From JAAYCI01 sp964472465 (GTDB lineage: Bacteria; Bacillota; Clostridia; Oscillospirales; Ruminococcaceae), in assembly GCA_964472465.1 (NCBI GenBank), contig CAYYLW010000107.1, positions 1 through 9,363 of the forward strand: a stretch of DNA of 9,363 bases. Reading direction: 5' to 3'. The number at the start of each line of letters is the position of its first letter. The stretch's first letter is position 1. Positions 1 through 6,725 of the stretch are shown in pieces. A program made the translations under genes and the position numbers. Under the pieces are notes generated by a model. It did no database searches. It was not told the origin of the DNA and was given only the letters and a program-made list of their open reading frames with translations.

Positions 1-1369
1 GGACGGCGGGGCCTACACCAGCAAAACCTTCCCCGTCACCTCCCGCATGGCCATCGAGGCCACCGGGCCCTATGTGGTGCCAAATGTGGACACCGTTTCC
101 ACCAGTGTGTACACGAACCATGTCTATTCCGACGCTTTGCGGGGCTTTGGTTCCCCGCAGGTGGATTTTTGCAGCGAGAGCCTGATGGACGAGATTGCGG
201 CCCACCTGGGCAAGGACCCGCTGGAGGTGCGGCAGCTAAACATGCTGCGCGAGGGTTCCGTTTCGGCCTTTGGGCAAACCATGAAAAATGTGACCTTGGA
301 AGCCTGCTGGGGCGCGCTGGAAAAAGCCGCCGGCATCACCCAAAAACAACGGGAAGCGGCCGCCTATAACCAGGCGGGTGGCCCCCTCAAAAAAGGGGTG
401 GGCATCGCCTTTTTGCACCGCGGTGAATCCTTTGGCGCGGCTGGCCAGGGCATCGACGTGGCCGAGGGGGCCCTTTCCATCCAGGCCGATGGCAGCGTGC
501 TCATCCACTCCTCCATGGCCGAGGTGGGCCAGGGCAGCGGCGGCGTGTTGCTGGGTATGATTCAAGAATATTTCGGCCTACCCTTAGAAAATATACGGGT
601 GAGCCGTGTGGACACCAGCAGCTCCCCCGACGCAGGCCCCACCGTGGCCACCCGCGGCACGGTGTTTTCAGGCGGCGCTGTGCTGGATGCCGCCGCCCAG
701 TTGGCCCAAAAACTGGCCCAGTATGCAAAACCGCAACTGGGTACCGAAGAGGTACGGTTTGTTGAGGGCTATATCCAAAGCGCCCAGGACCCGGAGAAGC
801 GGGTGCTCTTTACCGATGTGGTGAAGGCGGTATACGCCAACAGCGACCATCTGAACGCCTACGGGCATTTCTGCGCGCCGCCACTGGAATATGACAAAAG
901 CTGCGGGGTGGGCGACGCCTATTGGGCCTTTGTGTACGGTGCCGCCGCCGCCGAAGTGACGGTGGATACCCAAACCGGCACCGTATCGGTAGACCGTTAC
1001 ACCGCCGTGCACGACGTGGGCCACGCCTTCAATGTGGAAGAGGTGAAGGGCCAGATGATGGGCGGCATCTCCATGGGCCTTGGTTATGCGCTACTGGAAG
1101 AGGTGGAGATGAACGGCGGAAAAATAGGCAACCTCAATTTTGAGAATTACCTCATTCCCACCGCCTTGGATATGCCGGAAATGCAAACTTTGGCGCTGGA
1201 ATTCCCCAGCCCCATCGGCCCGCTGGGGGCCAAGGGTCTGGGCGAGCCGGCCACCTGCGCGGTGGCCCCGGCCATTGTAAACGCCATTGGCAACGCCTGC
1301 GGGCGGCGGGTGCGTGCCCTGCCGGCCAATTTAGAGCAGGTGGCCCTGGGCAAGACCCTGCACAAATAA
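1..1369 (+). CDS. Xanthine dehydrogenase family molybdopterin-binding (large) subunit, 3' part
   Basis: The gene enters from the left edge already open (first full codon at base 2) and stops with TAA at 1367-1369, giving about 455 C-terminal residues. Large subunits of this family usually have about 750-800 residues, so roughly 60% is present. Family motifs seen: ALRGFGSPQ (family form FRGFGxPQ, near the substrate and molybdopterin sites), EVGQGSGG (bases about 520-545), a Gly-rich VATRGTVFSGGA stretch, and GAKGLGEPA near the C-terminus. In the last motif the Glu at 1244-1246 matches the catalytic base (Glu1261 in bovine xanthine oxidoreductase). The family hydroxylates carbons in N-heterocycles or aldehydes, using water as oxygen source and passing electrons to FAD and [2Fe-2S] partners, which would lie upstream of the window. 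The deaminase-like gene starts only 21 bp downstream, which favours a purine- or pterin-like substrate. Other hydroxylases of this family (nicotinate, aldehyde) cannot be excluded. Confidence 0.9.
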   Translation, partial: DGGAYTSKTFPVTSRMAIEATGPYVVPNVDTVSTSVYTNHVYSDALRGFGSPQVDFCSESLMDEIAAHLGKDPLEVRQLNMLREGSVSAFGQTMKNVTLEACWGALEKAAGITQKQREAAAYNQAGGPLKKGVGIAFLHRGESFGAAGQGIDVAEGALSIQADGSVLIHSSMAEVGQGSGGVLLGMIQEYFGLPLENIRVSRVDTSSSPDAGPTVATRGTVFSGGAVLDAAAQLAQKLAQYAKPQLGTEEVRFVEGYIQSAQDPEKRVLFTDVVKAVYANSDHLNAYGHFCAPPLEYDKSCGVGDAYWAFVYGAAAAEVTVDTQTGTVSVDRYTAVHDVGHAFNVEEVKGQMMGGISMGLGYALLEEVEMNGGKIGNLNFENYLIPTALDMPEMQTLALEFPSPIGPLGAKGLGEPATCAVAPAIVNAIGNACGRRVRALPANLEQVALGKTLHK

Positions 1370-1390
1370 GCCCCCAAGGAGGGAACTGCA

Positions 1391-2731
1391 ATGAAAACCC
1401 TGATTCAAAACGCCTGGACCGTGACCATGAACGACGATTATGATATTCTGCGGGACGCCTATGTTCTGGTGGATGGCGAAAAAATAAGCGAAGTGGGCCA
1501 GGACGCTGCCCGCGCCGCGGCATTGGCACGGGAATGCGACAAGGTGATTGACGCCAGCGGCCAGATTTTGATGCCCGGCATGGTGAACGCCCACACCCAC
1601 ATGTTCCAAACCTTCATGCGGGGCCTGGCAGACGATAAACCCCTGTTCCAATGGCTCAGTGAAGAAATTTGGCCCTTTTCCCTGCTGATGACCGAGGACG
1701 ATTTTTACTTTGCCGGGCTTTTGGCCTGCCTGGAAAACCTGAAAACCGGGGCCACCAGTGTGATTGACCAGCACTATGTGTTCACCAGCCTGGGCAACGG
1801 CGATAAGGTGATGAAGGCGATGGAAACCAGCGGCATACGCGGGAATTTCTGCCGATGCTTCGCCAACATTGTATACAACGAAAACTTCCGCGAAACTCAG
1901 GACGTCATCCTGGATGACATCCGCCGCCTACACGGCGAGTGGAGTGGCAAAAACGGTCGGCTCTCCCTTTCGGCAGGGCCCATCAACCCCTGGGCGGTCT
2001 CGCCGGAGCTATTCAAAACCAGCAAGGCCCTCTCCAAAGAGCTGGGCATCAAGTTCCAGGTACACACCGCCGAAACCACCGCCGTGGTGGAGCGCACCGC
2101 CGACATGTACGACGGCCTGCGAAACCTGGAATTTTTTGAGAGCCTGGGCATTTTGGATGAGGACACCCAGATGGCCCATAGCGTATGGCTGGACGACAAA
2201 GAGATGGCCATTGTGGAAAAATACAAGCCGCAGGTGGTACACTGCCCCGTGGCAAACATGTATCTGGCCTCGGGCGTGGCACGGGTGCCGGAGTTCCTGA
2301 AAATGGGCAACCCCGTGGCCCTGGCCACCGACGGCCCGGGCAGCAACAACAGTGAGGATATGCTCTCTACGCTGAAATTCACCGCCTGCCTGCATAAAAT
2401 TCACAACCTGAACGCACAGGTCATCTACCCCAAAGACGTGCTTACCATGGCCACCCGGAACGGGGCCATTGCCATGGGCGACGCCGCGCTGGGCCAGATG
2501 GCCCCCGGCATGAAGGCCGATTTGGTGCTGGTGGACTGGAAAAAACCCCACATCGCCCCGGTGCACAAGGCCGATTCGGCCCTTGTGTACAACGCCAACG
2601 GCAACGACGTAAACACCGTTTTGGTGAACGGCGAAGTGGTGGTGGAGAACAAAAAATCCACCAAGGTGGATGAAGTGGCGCTGATTGAAGAATGCCAAGA
2701 ACGCATTGAGTTCATCAAGGGCAAGATGTGA
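1391..2731 (+). CDS. Amidohydrolase / N-heterocycle deaminase (SsnA/AtzA/guanine-deaminase-like), copy A
   Basis: A complete 446-residue protein with an AAGGAGGG ribosome binding site at 1376-1383, 7 bp before the ATG. It is a metal-dependent amidohydrolase: an N-terminal beta-rich segment (1-60), then the TIM-barrel metal site. Visible ligands are His68-x-His70 (NAHTHMFQT), His225-x-x-Glu228 (QVHTAE), His263 (MAHS) and Asp314 (ATDGPGSNN). A C-terminal segment (MKADLVLVDW, VLVNGEVVVEN) completes the composite domain. The pattern fits the subgroup with SsnA, MTA/SAH deaminase, 8-oxoguanine deaminase and the triazine hydrolases, which replace a ring amino group or halide with OH. No signal peptide is seen, so it is probably cytoplasmic. 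Co-transcription with the molybdenum hydroxylase suggests the two act on the same heterocycle. The exact substrate cannot be decided. Enzyme B at 8952 shares the layout, with its HxH at the same residue numbers. Confidence 0.9.
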   Translation: MKTLIQNAWTVTMNDDYDILRDAYVLVDGEKISEVGQDAARAAALARECDKVIDASGQILMPGMVNAHTHMFQTFMRGLADDKPLFQWLSEEIWPFSLLMTEDDFYFAGLLACLENLKTGATSVIDQHYVFTSLGNGDKVMKAMETSGIRGNFCRCFANIVYNENFRETQDVILDDIRRLHGEWSGKNGRLSLSAGPINPWAVSPELFKTSKALSKELGIKFQVHTAETTAVVERTADMYDGLRNLEFFESLGILDEDTQMAHSVWLDDKEMAIVEKYKPQVVHCPVANMYLASGVARVPEFLKMGNPVALATDGPGSNNSEDMLSTLKFTACLHKIHNLNAQVIYPKDVLTMATRNGAIAMGDAALGQMAPGMKADLVLVDWKKPHIAPVHKADSALVYNANGNDVNTVLVNGEVVVENKKSTKVDEVALIEECQERIEFIKGKM

Positions 2732-2800
2732 CAAAAAGCCTGGGAATAGGGGCGCATAAAGGGAGCGTTTGACGTGACAAGTTACACATCTCTCAACAAT

Positions 2801-2808
2801 GGAGGTGG
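2801..2808 (+). promoter_or_regulatory. Ribosome binding site that sets the gntR start
   Basis: GGAGGTGG lies 7 bp before the GTG at 2816, better than the GGGAG at 2761-2765 before the alternative in-frame GTG at 2774. The earlier start would add 14 residues (including Gly-Gly-Gly read from the Shine-Dalgarno itself) ahead of the normal GntR N-terminus. Confidence 0.6.
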
Positions 2809-2815
2809 TTCTGCC

Positions 2816-3533
2816 GTGGCACGAACCAATTACAGCACCTACATGGCCATAAAACGCCAATTGCTGCAAATGTTTAAAACCGAGGAGTTTGACCGCAATA
2901 AACTTCCTCCGGAATCCACTTTGGCAGCACGTATGGGTATCAGTTTGGTCACCCTGCGCGAAGCGTTGCTGATGCTGGCGCTGGAAGGGTACATCACCAA
3001 ACGGCACGGCAGTGGCAACTACATCCACCCCAGTGCGCTAGACCATGAAAACCGCAGCTTCTATTTTGCCGACTGCCTGGAAAACGACGGCTATAAGGTG
3101 CGCNNNNNNNNNNGAGATGATTGCGGCCGATGACGAGGTGGCCCACGCGCTGCATATCCAAACGGGCGACGCCGTGGTGCAAAACAAGCTGCTGTATTTT
3201 GCCAACGAGATTCCCGCCATTTTCACCACAGGCTATTTTGCCACCTGCCATTTGATGAGTGATGATTTGGAACATCTGGAATTTGCCCATGTGCATGTGT
3301 GGATACGCCAGATGATGAACCGAGACCTGGCCCATTCCCTCAATGAATACATGCCCGAGGCGATTACCGGCGAGGCCGCGGCGTTGTTTAAACTGCCCGA
3401 GGGCACGCCTATTATTGCCTCCACCCAAACTTTTTACGATATACAAGACGTACCCATTCTGTTCAACCACCACCATTTCTACCCAAACCTCTACAGGCTG
3501 AAAACCCTACAAAACTGGGATTTGGGGCAATAG
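2816..3533 (+). CDS. GntR-family regulator with UTRA effector domain (HutC type), interrupted by assembly gap
   Basis: The start is placed at GTG 2816. Residues 1-96 hold the winged helix: YSTYMAIKRQLL, then LPPESTLAARMGISLVTLREA, then the wing EGYITKRHGSGNYIHP. This is followed by the beginning of a UTRA domain (FADCLENDGYKVR). Ten Ns replace bases 3104-3113, after which the UTRA domain continues in another nominal frame (EMIAADDEVAHAL) to TAG at 3531-3533. The parts before (96 codons) and after (139 codons) make one protein. With about five missing residues it would be about 240 residues, matching the 239-residue GntR at 8175. HutC-type regulators usually repress a nearby catabolic operon and release DNA on binding a small effector. 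No separate promoter was recognised, so the gene is probably read with the hydroxylase and amidohydrolase. The last seven codons and the stop lie inside a repeat. Confidence 0.85.
3104..3113. other. Assembly gap (10 N)
   Basis: Ten undetermined bases within the gntR reading frame. Both flanks end on complete codons (CGC before, GAG after), so the true missing length should be a multiple of three. Ten is therefore probably a placeholder and not a measured size. Confidence 0.95.
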
Positions 3534-3536
3534 AAA
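3509..3536. repeat. 28-bp imperfect direct repeat, copy 1
   Basis: It matches 3583-3610 at 25 of 28 positions (differences at repeat positions 7, 16 and 21). The copies start 74 bp apart. This copy covers the 3' end of the gntR gene: it encodes the last seven residues (QNWDLGQ) and the TAG stop. The repeats flank a GC-rich hairpin, and together they look like a small repetitive extragenic or MITE-like unit. The family is not recognised. Confidence 0.75.
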
Positions 3537-3542
3537 TGGCCC

Positions 3543-3565
3543 TTTCCCCGCCTGCGGCGGGGAAA
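3543..3565. repeat. GC-rich perfect hairpin inside the repeat unit
   Basis: TTTCCCCGCC (3543-3552) pairs perfectly with GGCGGGGAAA (3556-3565) across a three-base loop TGC. An outer inverted pair, ATGGCCCT (3536-3543) and AGGGCCAT (3598-3605), could enclose it. No T-tract follows, so a plain intrinsic terminator is unlikely. The symmetry means it would form on either strand's transcript. Confidence 0.7.
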
Positions 3566-3582
3566 CCGCCGCACGGTATCTC

Positions 3583-3610
3583 ACAAAATTGGGATTTAGG
3601 GCCATAGAAA
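3583..3610. repeat. 28-bp imperfect direct repeat, copy 2
   Basis: Second copy of the repeat at 3509-3536 (25 of 28 identical), located wholly in non-coding DNA. It is followed directly by an A/T palindrome (AGAAAAAAATTTTCT, 3606-3620). Confidence 0.75.
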
Positions 3611-3647
3611 AAAATTTTCTTTGCTGTTCTTCCATTCTCACCCAACC

Positions 3648-3678
3648 CCTTTCTACCCTAACCGGGTAGAAAGGTTTT
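3648..3678 (+). terminator. Probable intrinsic terminator 1
   Basis: A perfect 11-bp stem: CCTTTCTACCC (3648-3658) with GGGTAGAAAGG (3664-3674), loop TAACC, followed by TTTT. The short T-run makes it a weaker terminator alone. It lies about 115 bp after the gntR stop and directly before a second hairpin. Confidence 0.65.
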
Positions 3679-3679
3679 C

Positions 3680-3714
3680 AAAAAGAACGTGGTCTCCCGG
3701 CCGCGTTCTTTTTG
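3680..3714. terminator. Probable intrinsic terminator 2 (A-tract and T-tract, possibly bidirectional)
   Basis: AAAAAGAACG (3680-3689) pairs with CGTTCTTTTT (3704-3713). The stem can extend inward by a T-G wobble and two G-C pairs (GG/CC). The A-rich 5' arm and T-rich 3' arm suit termination from either side. Both flanking genes run rightward, so its main role would be to end the gntR transcript before araC. Confidence 0.75.
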
Positions 3715-3779
3715 TTGCCTGTTCTAAAAAAGGGCAGGCGTAGACAAGCGCCCCAGGCCTTTCCGTGTTATGCTTTGGG

Positions 3780-3788
3780 TAAGGAGGT
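3780..3788 (+). promoter_or_regulatory. Near-perfect Shine-Dalgarno that sets the araC start
   Basis: TAAGGAGGT is an extended match to the anti-Shine-Dalgarno of 16S rRNA. It touches the ATG at 3789 with no spacer but stands 6 bp from the in-frame ATG at 3795, so 3795 is the preferred start. Confidence 0.75.
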
Positions 3789-3794
3789 ATGTTT

Positions 3795-4700
3795 ATGCAC
3801 GCTTGGGAACAAATACAGCAGGTAATCGACCACCTGGAAGAACACCTGGGGGAAGACTATAGCATGGAGGAATTGGCTCAAATGGCCTCCCTCTCCCCCT
3901 TTTATTTTCAGCGCTTGTTCAGCCGCCTTGTGAAAAAGCCCTTGGCCGAATACATAAAACTGCGCCGGATGGCGAAAGCCACCCAGTTGCTGCAAACCGA
4001 TGAAAAAATAGTGGACGTGGCTTTGGCGCTTGGTTTCTCCACCCAGCAGCATTTTTCCCGCACGTTTAAAGAAACCTTTGGCCTCACGCCCGCCGCCTTC
4101 CGCAAACAACCCGTGGCCCTAAACCATATGACCAAACCGCAGCTCTCCCTTGCCTATACATTGGTAGAAGAAGGCATGCCGCTTATCAGCGATGGCATGG
4201 TGCTGGAGATACAGCGGCAAACGCTGGACGCCCCCCTCCCCTTTGCCGGAATCGAAACGGAACTGCCCGCACCATTCGTAGACGGCCTTGGCACAGAGTC
4301 CGGCGTCGACCCACTTTACACGCTCTGGCAGGAATTTCACGGGCAAAAAAGCAAACTTCTTGGCCAGGGTAGCGGCGGCGCGGAAGATATCGGCGTTGCC
4401 CTGCCCAGCCAAATGGAAGGGTTTTTCCGCTATTTTGCCGGTACGCTTTATTCCAAAGCCCCTGTGCCAGAAGGGTTTACAAGCTGGATTCTTCCGGCCG
4501 GGGAGTATATTGTGTGCCATTTTGAAGCGGAAAGTTTTGAAACGCTTGTGATGGATGCCCTATACAAGGCACAACGCTACGTTTTTGAGACCTGGCTTCC
4601 CTGCCATAAACTGCAAACAGAGCCTTTCTGTGCCGAACGCTACCAAAGCCACAGCCCCCAAACCACTCAAATGGAATTCTGGCTAAAACTGATGGTTTAG
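3795..4700 (+). CDS. AraC-family regulator with GyrI-like effector-binding domain (Rob-like architecture)
   Basis: A 301-residue protein. The N-terminal two-helix-turn-helix AraC domain (about 1-105) includes YSMEELAQMASLSPFYFQRLFSR (first HTH, residues about 20-42) and IVDVALALGFSTQQHFSRTFKETFGLTPAAFRK (second HTH with the family signature). From about residue 125 to the end lies a GyrI/BmrR-like small-molecule-binding domain, ending in the typical PEGFTSWILPAGEY, FETWLPCHKL and EPFCAERY segments. The order (AraC HTH first, GyrI-like second) is that of E. coli Rob and many clostridial regulators that sense hydrophobic or cationic compounds. Terminators lie on both sides (3648-3714 and 4708-4750), so it is probably its own transcription unit. 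Its base composition looks less GC-rich by eye than the operons around it. Its target, whether the downstream dehydrogenase operon or something distant, is not shown by the sequence. Confidence 0.9.
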   Translation: MHAWEQIQQVIDHLEEHLGEDYSMEELAQMASLSPFYFQRLFSRLVKKPLAEYIKLRRMAKATQLLQTDEKIVDVALALGFSTQQHFSRTFKETFGLTPAAFRKQPVALNHMTKPQLSLAYTLVEEGMPLISDGMVLEIQRQTLDAPLPFAGIETELPAPFVDGLGTESGVDPLYTLWQEFHGQKSKLLGQGSGGAEDIGVALPSQMEGFFRYFAGTLYSKAPVPEGFTSWILPAGEYIVCHFEAESFETLVMDALYKAQRYVFETWLPCHKLQTEPFCAERYQSHSPQTTQMEFWLKLMV

Positions 4701-4707
4701 GCAACAC

Positions 4708-4750
4708 ACGGCGCCCTGGTCTTAGGCCTGGGCGCCGTTATTTTGTCTAT
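4708..4750 (+). terminator. Intrinsic terminator after araC
   Basis: ACGGCGCCC (4708-4716) pairs with GGGCGCCGT (4730-4738), loop of 13 bases with a possible inner GG/CC pairing, followed by the T-rich run TATTTTGTCTATTTTTTTG. It starts 8 bp after the araC stop codon. Confidence 0.85.
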
Positions 4751-4797
4751 TTTTTTGTTCTTTTTTTATCCTAGCTGCACAAACTTACCCCCGGGCC

Positions 4798-4826
4798 TTG
4801 CCAAAACCGGAAAGAAAAGATACAAT
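4798..4826 (+). promoter_or_regulatory. Sigma-A-type promoter of the dehydrogenase operon
   Basis: The -35 box is TTGCCA (4798-4803, 5 of 6 consensus), followed by an exact 17-bp spacer and the -10 box TACAAT (4821-4826, 5 of 6 consensus). Transcription would begin near 4833, leaving about 33 bases before the ATG, with the GGGAGG ribosome binding site at 4851-4856 in the leader. It lies just past the araC terminator and before the first of five co-directional, nearly overlapping genes. Confidence 0.75.
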
Positions 4827-4865
4827 CTCATTAGACGTACATACCTATTTGGGAGGTTTCTTTTT

Positions 4866-5189
4866 ATGTGTTTGCCCATTTCCGACCATCCTATCCTGGA
4901 TATTCCCCAGGGGGAGCGCGTATCTTTTCTCTTCAACGGGCGGCCCTTGCAAGGCCTGGCGGGCCAGCCCATCGCCGCCGCTTTGCTGGCGGCCGGGGTG
5001 CAGGTGTTCCGCACCACCCAAAAAACCGGCCAGCCCCGCAGCCTGTTCTGCGGCATTGGCCAATGCAACGACTGTGTGGTGGTGGTGAATGGCCGCCCGA
5101 ACGTGCGTTCCTGCGTCACCCGGCTGGAAGAAGGCATGGTGATAGAAACACAGGCCGGTTTTGGAAAGGTGGGAGAAGTATGCCGATGA
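4866..5189 (+). CDS. Small [2Fe-2S] ferredoxin-like subunit (Fer2_4 family) of a flavoprotein dehydrogenase
   Basis: A 107-residue protein; GGGAGG (4851-4856) lies 9 bp before the ATG. The core holds a plant-type [2Fe-2S] motif of the Fer2_4 kind: Cys62-x4-Cys67-x2-Cys70-x12-Cys83 (FCGIGQCNDC...VNGRPNVRSC). FNGRPLQGLAGQPIAAALLAAG upstream forms the ubiquitin-like fold's first strands and helix. Such proteins are the small or gamma subunits of opine oxidases, D-hydroxyproline dehydrogenase and archaeal dye-linked proline dehydrogenases, and the N-terminal domain of sarcosine oxidase alpha. It probably wires electrons between the two flavin subunits encoded downstream. An earlier in-frame ATG at 4743 is rejected, since it lies within the araC terminator and before the promoter. 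The next gene's start overlaps this stop codon, implying translational coupling. Confidence 0.88.
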   Translation: MCLPISDHPILDIPQGERVSFLFNGRPLQGLAGQPIAAALLAAGVQVFRTTQKTGQPRSLFCGIGQCNDCVVVVNGRPNVRSCVTRLEEGMVIETQAGFGKVGEVCR

Positions 5190-6277
5190 GTGACATTTTG
5201 GTGGTGGGCTGCGGCCCCGCAGGCCTGGGCGCCGCCATTGAGGCCGCCAAAAGCGGTGCGCGCGTCACAGTGATTGACGAAAACGACCGCGCCGGCGGCC
5301 AGCTTTACAAGCAGATACACAAGTTCTTCGGCTCTGGCGAACATTATGCCGGGGTGCGGGGCTTCCAAATTGCGGATATCCTGCTCCAGGAGGCCCGTAC
5401 CCTGGGGGTGGAAATCTTGCTGGACACCCGCGCGCTAGGGCTTTTGGATAATGGCATGCTGGCGGTGCGCACCGGCGGGAAAACCGTGCAGGCCCTGGGC
5501 TTTAAAAAACTAATTTTGGCCACCGGGGCCAAAGAAAACGCCCTGGCCTTCCCCGGCTGGACCCTGCCCGGCGTGATGACCGCGGGCGCGGCCCAAACCT
5601 TTAGCAATGTGCACGGCACCTTGGTGGGCAACAATATCTTGATGGTGGGCAGCGGCAACGTGGGGCTGATTGTCTCCTACCAGTTGATGCAGGCCGGGGC
5701 CACGGTGCAAGCGCTGGTGGAGGCCGCCCCGGCGGTGAGCGGCTACCAGGTGCACGCCGGGAAAATCCAGCGCGCCGGGGTGCCCATTCTCACCGCGCAC
5801 ACCGTGGTGGAGGCACGGGGGAAAACCCATGTGGAAGAGGCCGTCATCGCCCAGGTGGACGAACACTTCCGCCCCCTGCCCGGCACGGAAAAAACCCTGG
5901 CGGTGGATACCATTTTGCTGGCCGTGGGGCTGAACCCCCGCATAGAGCTGGCCCAGATGCTGCACTGCCAAACCACCTTTGAGGGCGCCCTTGGGGGCAT
6001 CTTCCCCCTGCATGACGCCTACATGCGCAGCAGCCACCCGGACGTGTATGTGTGCGGCGATATCGCCGGGGTGGAGGAGGCCAACACCGCCTTGGAAGAG
6101 GGGCGGCTGGCGGGCCTGCACGCCGCCATTGAGATTGGTTTTTGCCGTGCGGAGAATGGCGCGCGGCTGGAACGCCTGCAACAAAGCCTGTGTGATTTAC
6201 GCAGCGGCAACCACGCGCGCCGCCGGCTGGATTGCAAGGCACGCATCGTCCAGAAGGGAGGGGCCTATTATGCCTAA
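5180..6277 (+). CDS. FAD/NAD(P)-dependent oxidoreductase, alpha-type subunit of the dehydrogenase complex
   Basis: A 365-residue two-dinucleotide-binding-domain flavoprotein. The FAD fingerprint is Gly10-x-Gly12-x-x-Gly15 (VVGCGPAGLGAA) with acidic DEN at 33-35. ATGA at 114-117 and Cys292-Gly-Asp294 (VCGDIAG) complete the FAD site. A second Rossmann fingerprint at 157-162 (GSGNVG), ending in Glu181, would bind NAD. It resembles alpha subunits of opine oxidases and hydroxyproline or proline dehydrogenases, which reoxidise the complex onto NAD or another carrier. Many relatives are about 450-500 residues with a fused C-terminal BFD-like domain. Here that part is missing and encoded separately at 6712. 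Two in-frame starts are possible, ATG 5180 (4 bp after GGGAG) and ATG 5186 (10 bp; its ATGA overlaps the preceding stop). The difference is two residues. Confidence 0.88.
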   Translation: MPMSDILVVGCGPAGLGAAIEAAKSGARVTVIDENDRAGGQLYKQIHKFFGSGEHYAGVRGFQIADILLQEARTLGVEILLDTRALGLLDNGMLAVRTGGKTVQALGFKKLILATGAKENALAFPGWTLPGVMTAGAAQTFSNVHGTLVGNNILMVGSGNVGLIVSYQLMQAGATVQALVEAAPAVSGYQVHAGKIQRAGVPILTAHTVVEARGKTHVEEAVIAQVDEHFRPLPGTEKTLAVDTILLAVGLNPRIELAQMLHCQTTFEGALGGIFPLHDAYMRSSHPDVYVCGDIAGVEEANTALEEGRLAGLHAAIEIGFCRAENGARLERLQQSLCDLRSGNHARRRLDCKARIVQKGGAYYA

Positions 6278-6725
6278 CCAAAAATGTGGCGGCATTGCCG
6301 TTTTGGAGTGTAGCCAAGAAATCCCCTGCAACCCCTGCGCCACCGCCTGCAAGGCGGGGGCCATTGAAAAGGCCAGCCTAAACGCTTGCCCTGTGCTGCA
6401 CGCAGAAAAATGCATGGGCTGCAAGCTATGCGTGGCCGCCTGCCCGGGGCAGGCCATCTTCCTGCAAAACCCAAATTATAACGCCGAGAGCGCCACCATC
6501 ACCTTTCCCTATGAATACCGCCCCCTGCCCCAAAAAGGGCAGCGGGTGGAGGGCACGAACCGCCTGGGCGAGACCGTGTGTGCCGCCGAAGTGCTGGAGG
6601 TGGAGGACAGGGGCGCATTTAACAAAACCTGCCTGGTCACCCTACTCATTCCCAAGGCCCACAAAGACGAGGTGCGCTTTATGAAGCGCCTGCCAAAGGA
6701 GGAAGCCCCCCATGGAACAAAATAA
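6270..6725 (+). CDS. 4Fe-4S dicluster ferredoxin-like subunit
   Basis: A 151-residue protein starting at ATG 6270 after AGGGAGGGG (6255-6262). The start overlaps the upstream stop by 8 bp. Two cysteine groups bind Fe-S clusters: Cys14-x5-Cys20-x2-Cys23-x3-Cys27 (IPCNPCATACKAGAI) and Cys48-x2-Cys51-x2-Cys54-x3-Cys58-Pro (KCMGCKLCVAACPGQAIF). The second is a classical bacterial ferredoxin motif. The first matches the IPCNPC form seen in Fe-S subunits encoded with amino-acid dehydrogenase complexes. The C-terminal half (about 75-151) lacks cysteine motifs and contains short beta-strand-like stretches (GETVCAAEVLEVED, KTCLVTLLIP); its role is unclear. No membrane segment is seen, so it is probably a cytoplasmic electron-wire subunit. 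Confidence 0.85.
   Translation: MPNQKCGGIAVLECSQEIPCNPCATACKAGAIEKASLNACPVLHAEKCMGCKLCVAACPGQAIFLQNPNYNAESATITFPYEYRPLPQKGQRVEGTNRLGETVCAAEVLEVEDRGAFNKTCLVTLLIPKAHKDEVRFMKRLPKEEAPHGTK

Noticed and set aside
2774..2787. GTG...CAC imperfect palindrome as a GntR operator
   Set aside because: Only the outer three bases of each arm match and it is not found before the second operon.
2769..2800. TTGACG as a -35 box for gntR
   Set aside because: No acceptable -10 at 16-19 bp; the nearest candidate, AACAAT, is 20 bp away and weak.
2009..3028. Long minus-strand open frame (339 codons)
   Set aside because: It lies antisense to the amidohydrolase and gntR genes, is His/Val-rich with no recognisable domain, and reflects third-position GC bias.
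3509..3610. Two 28-bp repeats with a 46-bp gap, resembling a minimal CRISPR array
   Set aside because: Only two copies with three mismatches, one of them inside a coding sequence, a hairpin in the would-be spacer, and no cas genes nearby.
3766..3774. Extended -10 (TGTTATGCT) as araC promoter
   Set aside because: No -35 at normal spacing (TAGACA at 3741 is 22 bp away), and transcription would begin at the ribosome binding site itself.
4868..5179. N-terminal extension of the FAD/NAD subunit from an upstream in-frame ATG
   Set aside because: It would overlap the whole [2Fe-2S] gene in another frame and encodes an Arg/Pro/Ala-rich stretch; the FAD fingerprint begins right after ATG 5180.
5979..6269. 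Upstream in-frame start for the 4Fe-4S protein
   Set aside because: It lies inside the FAD/NAD gene; ATG 6270 has a strong ribosome binding site and directly precedes the conserved part.
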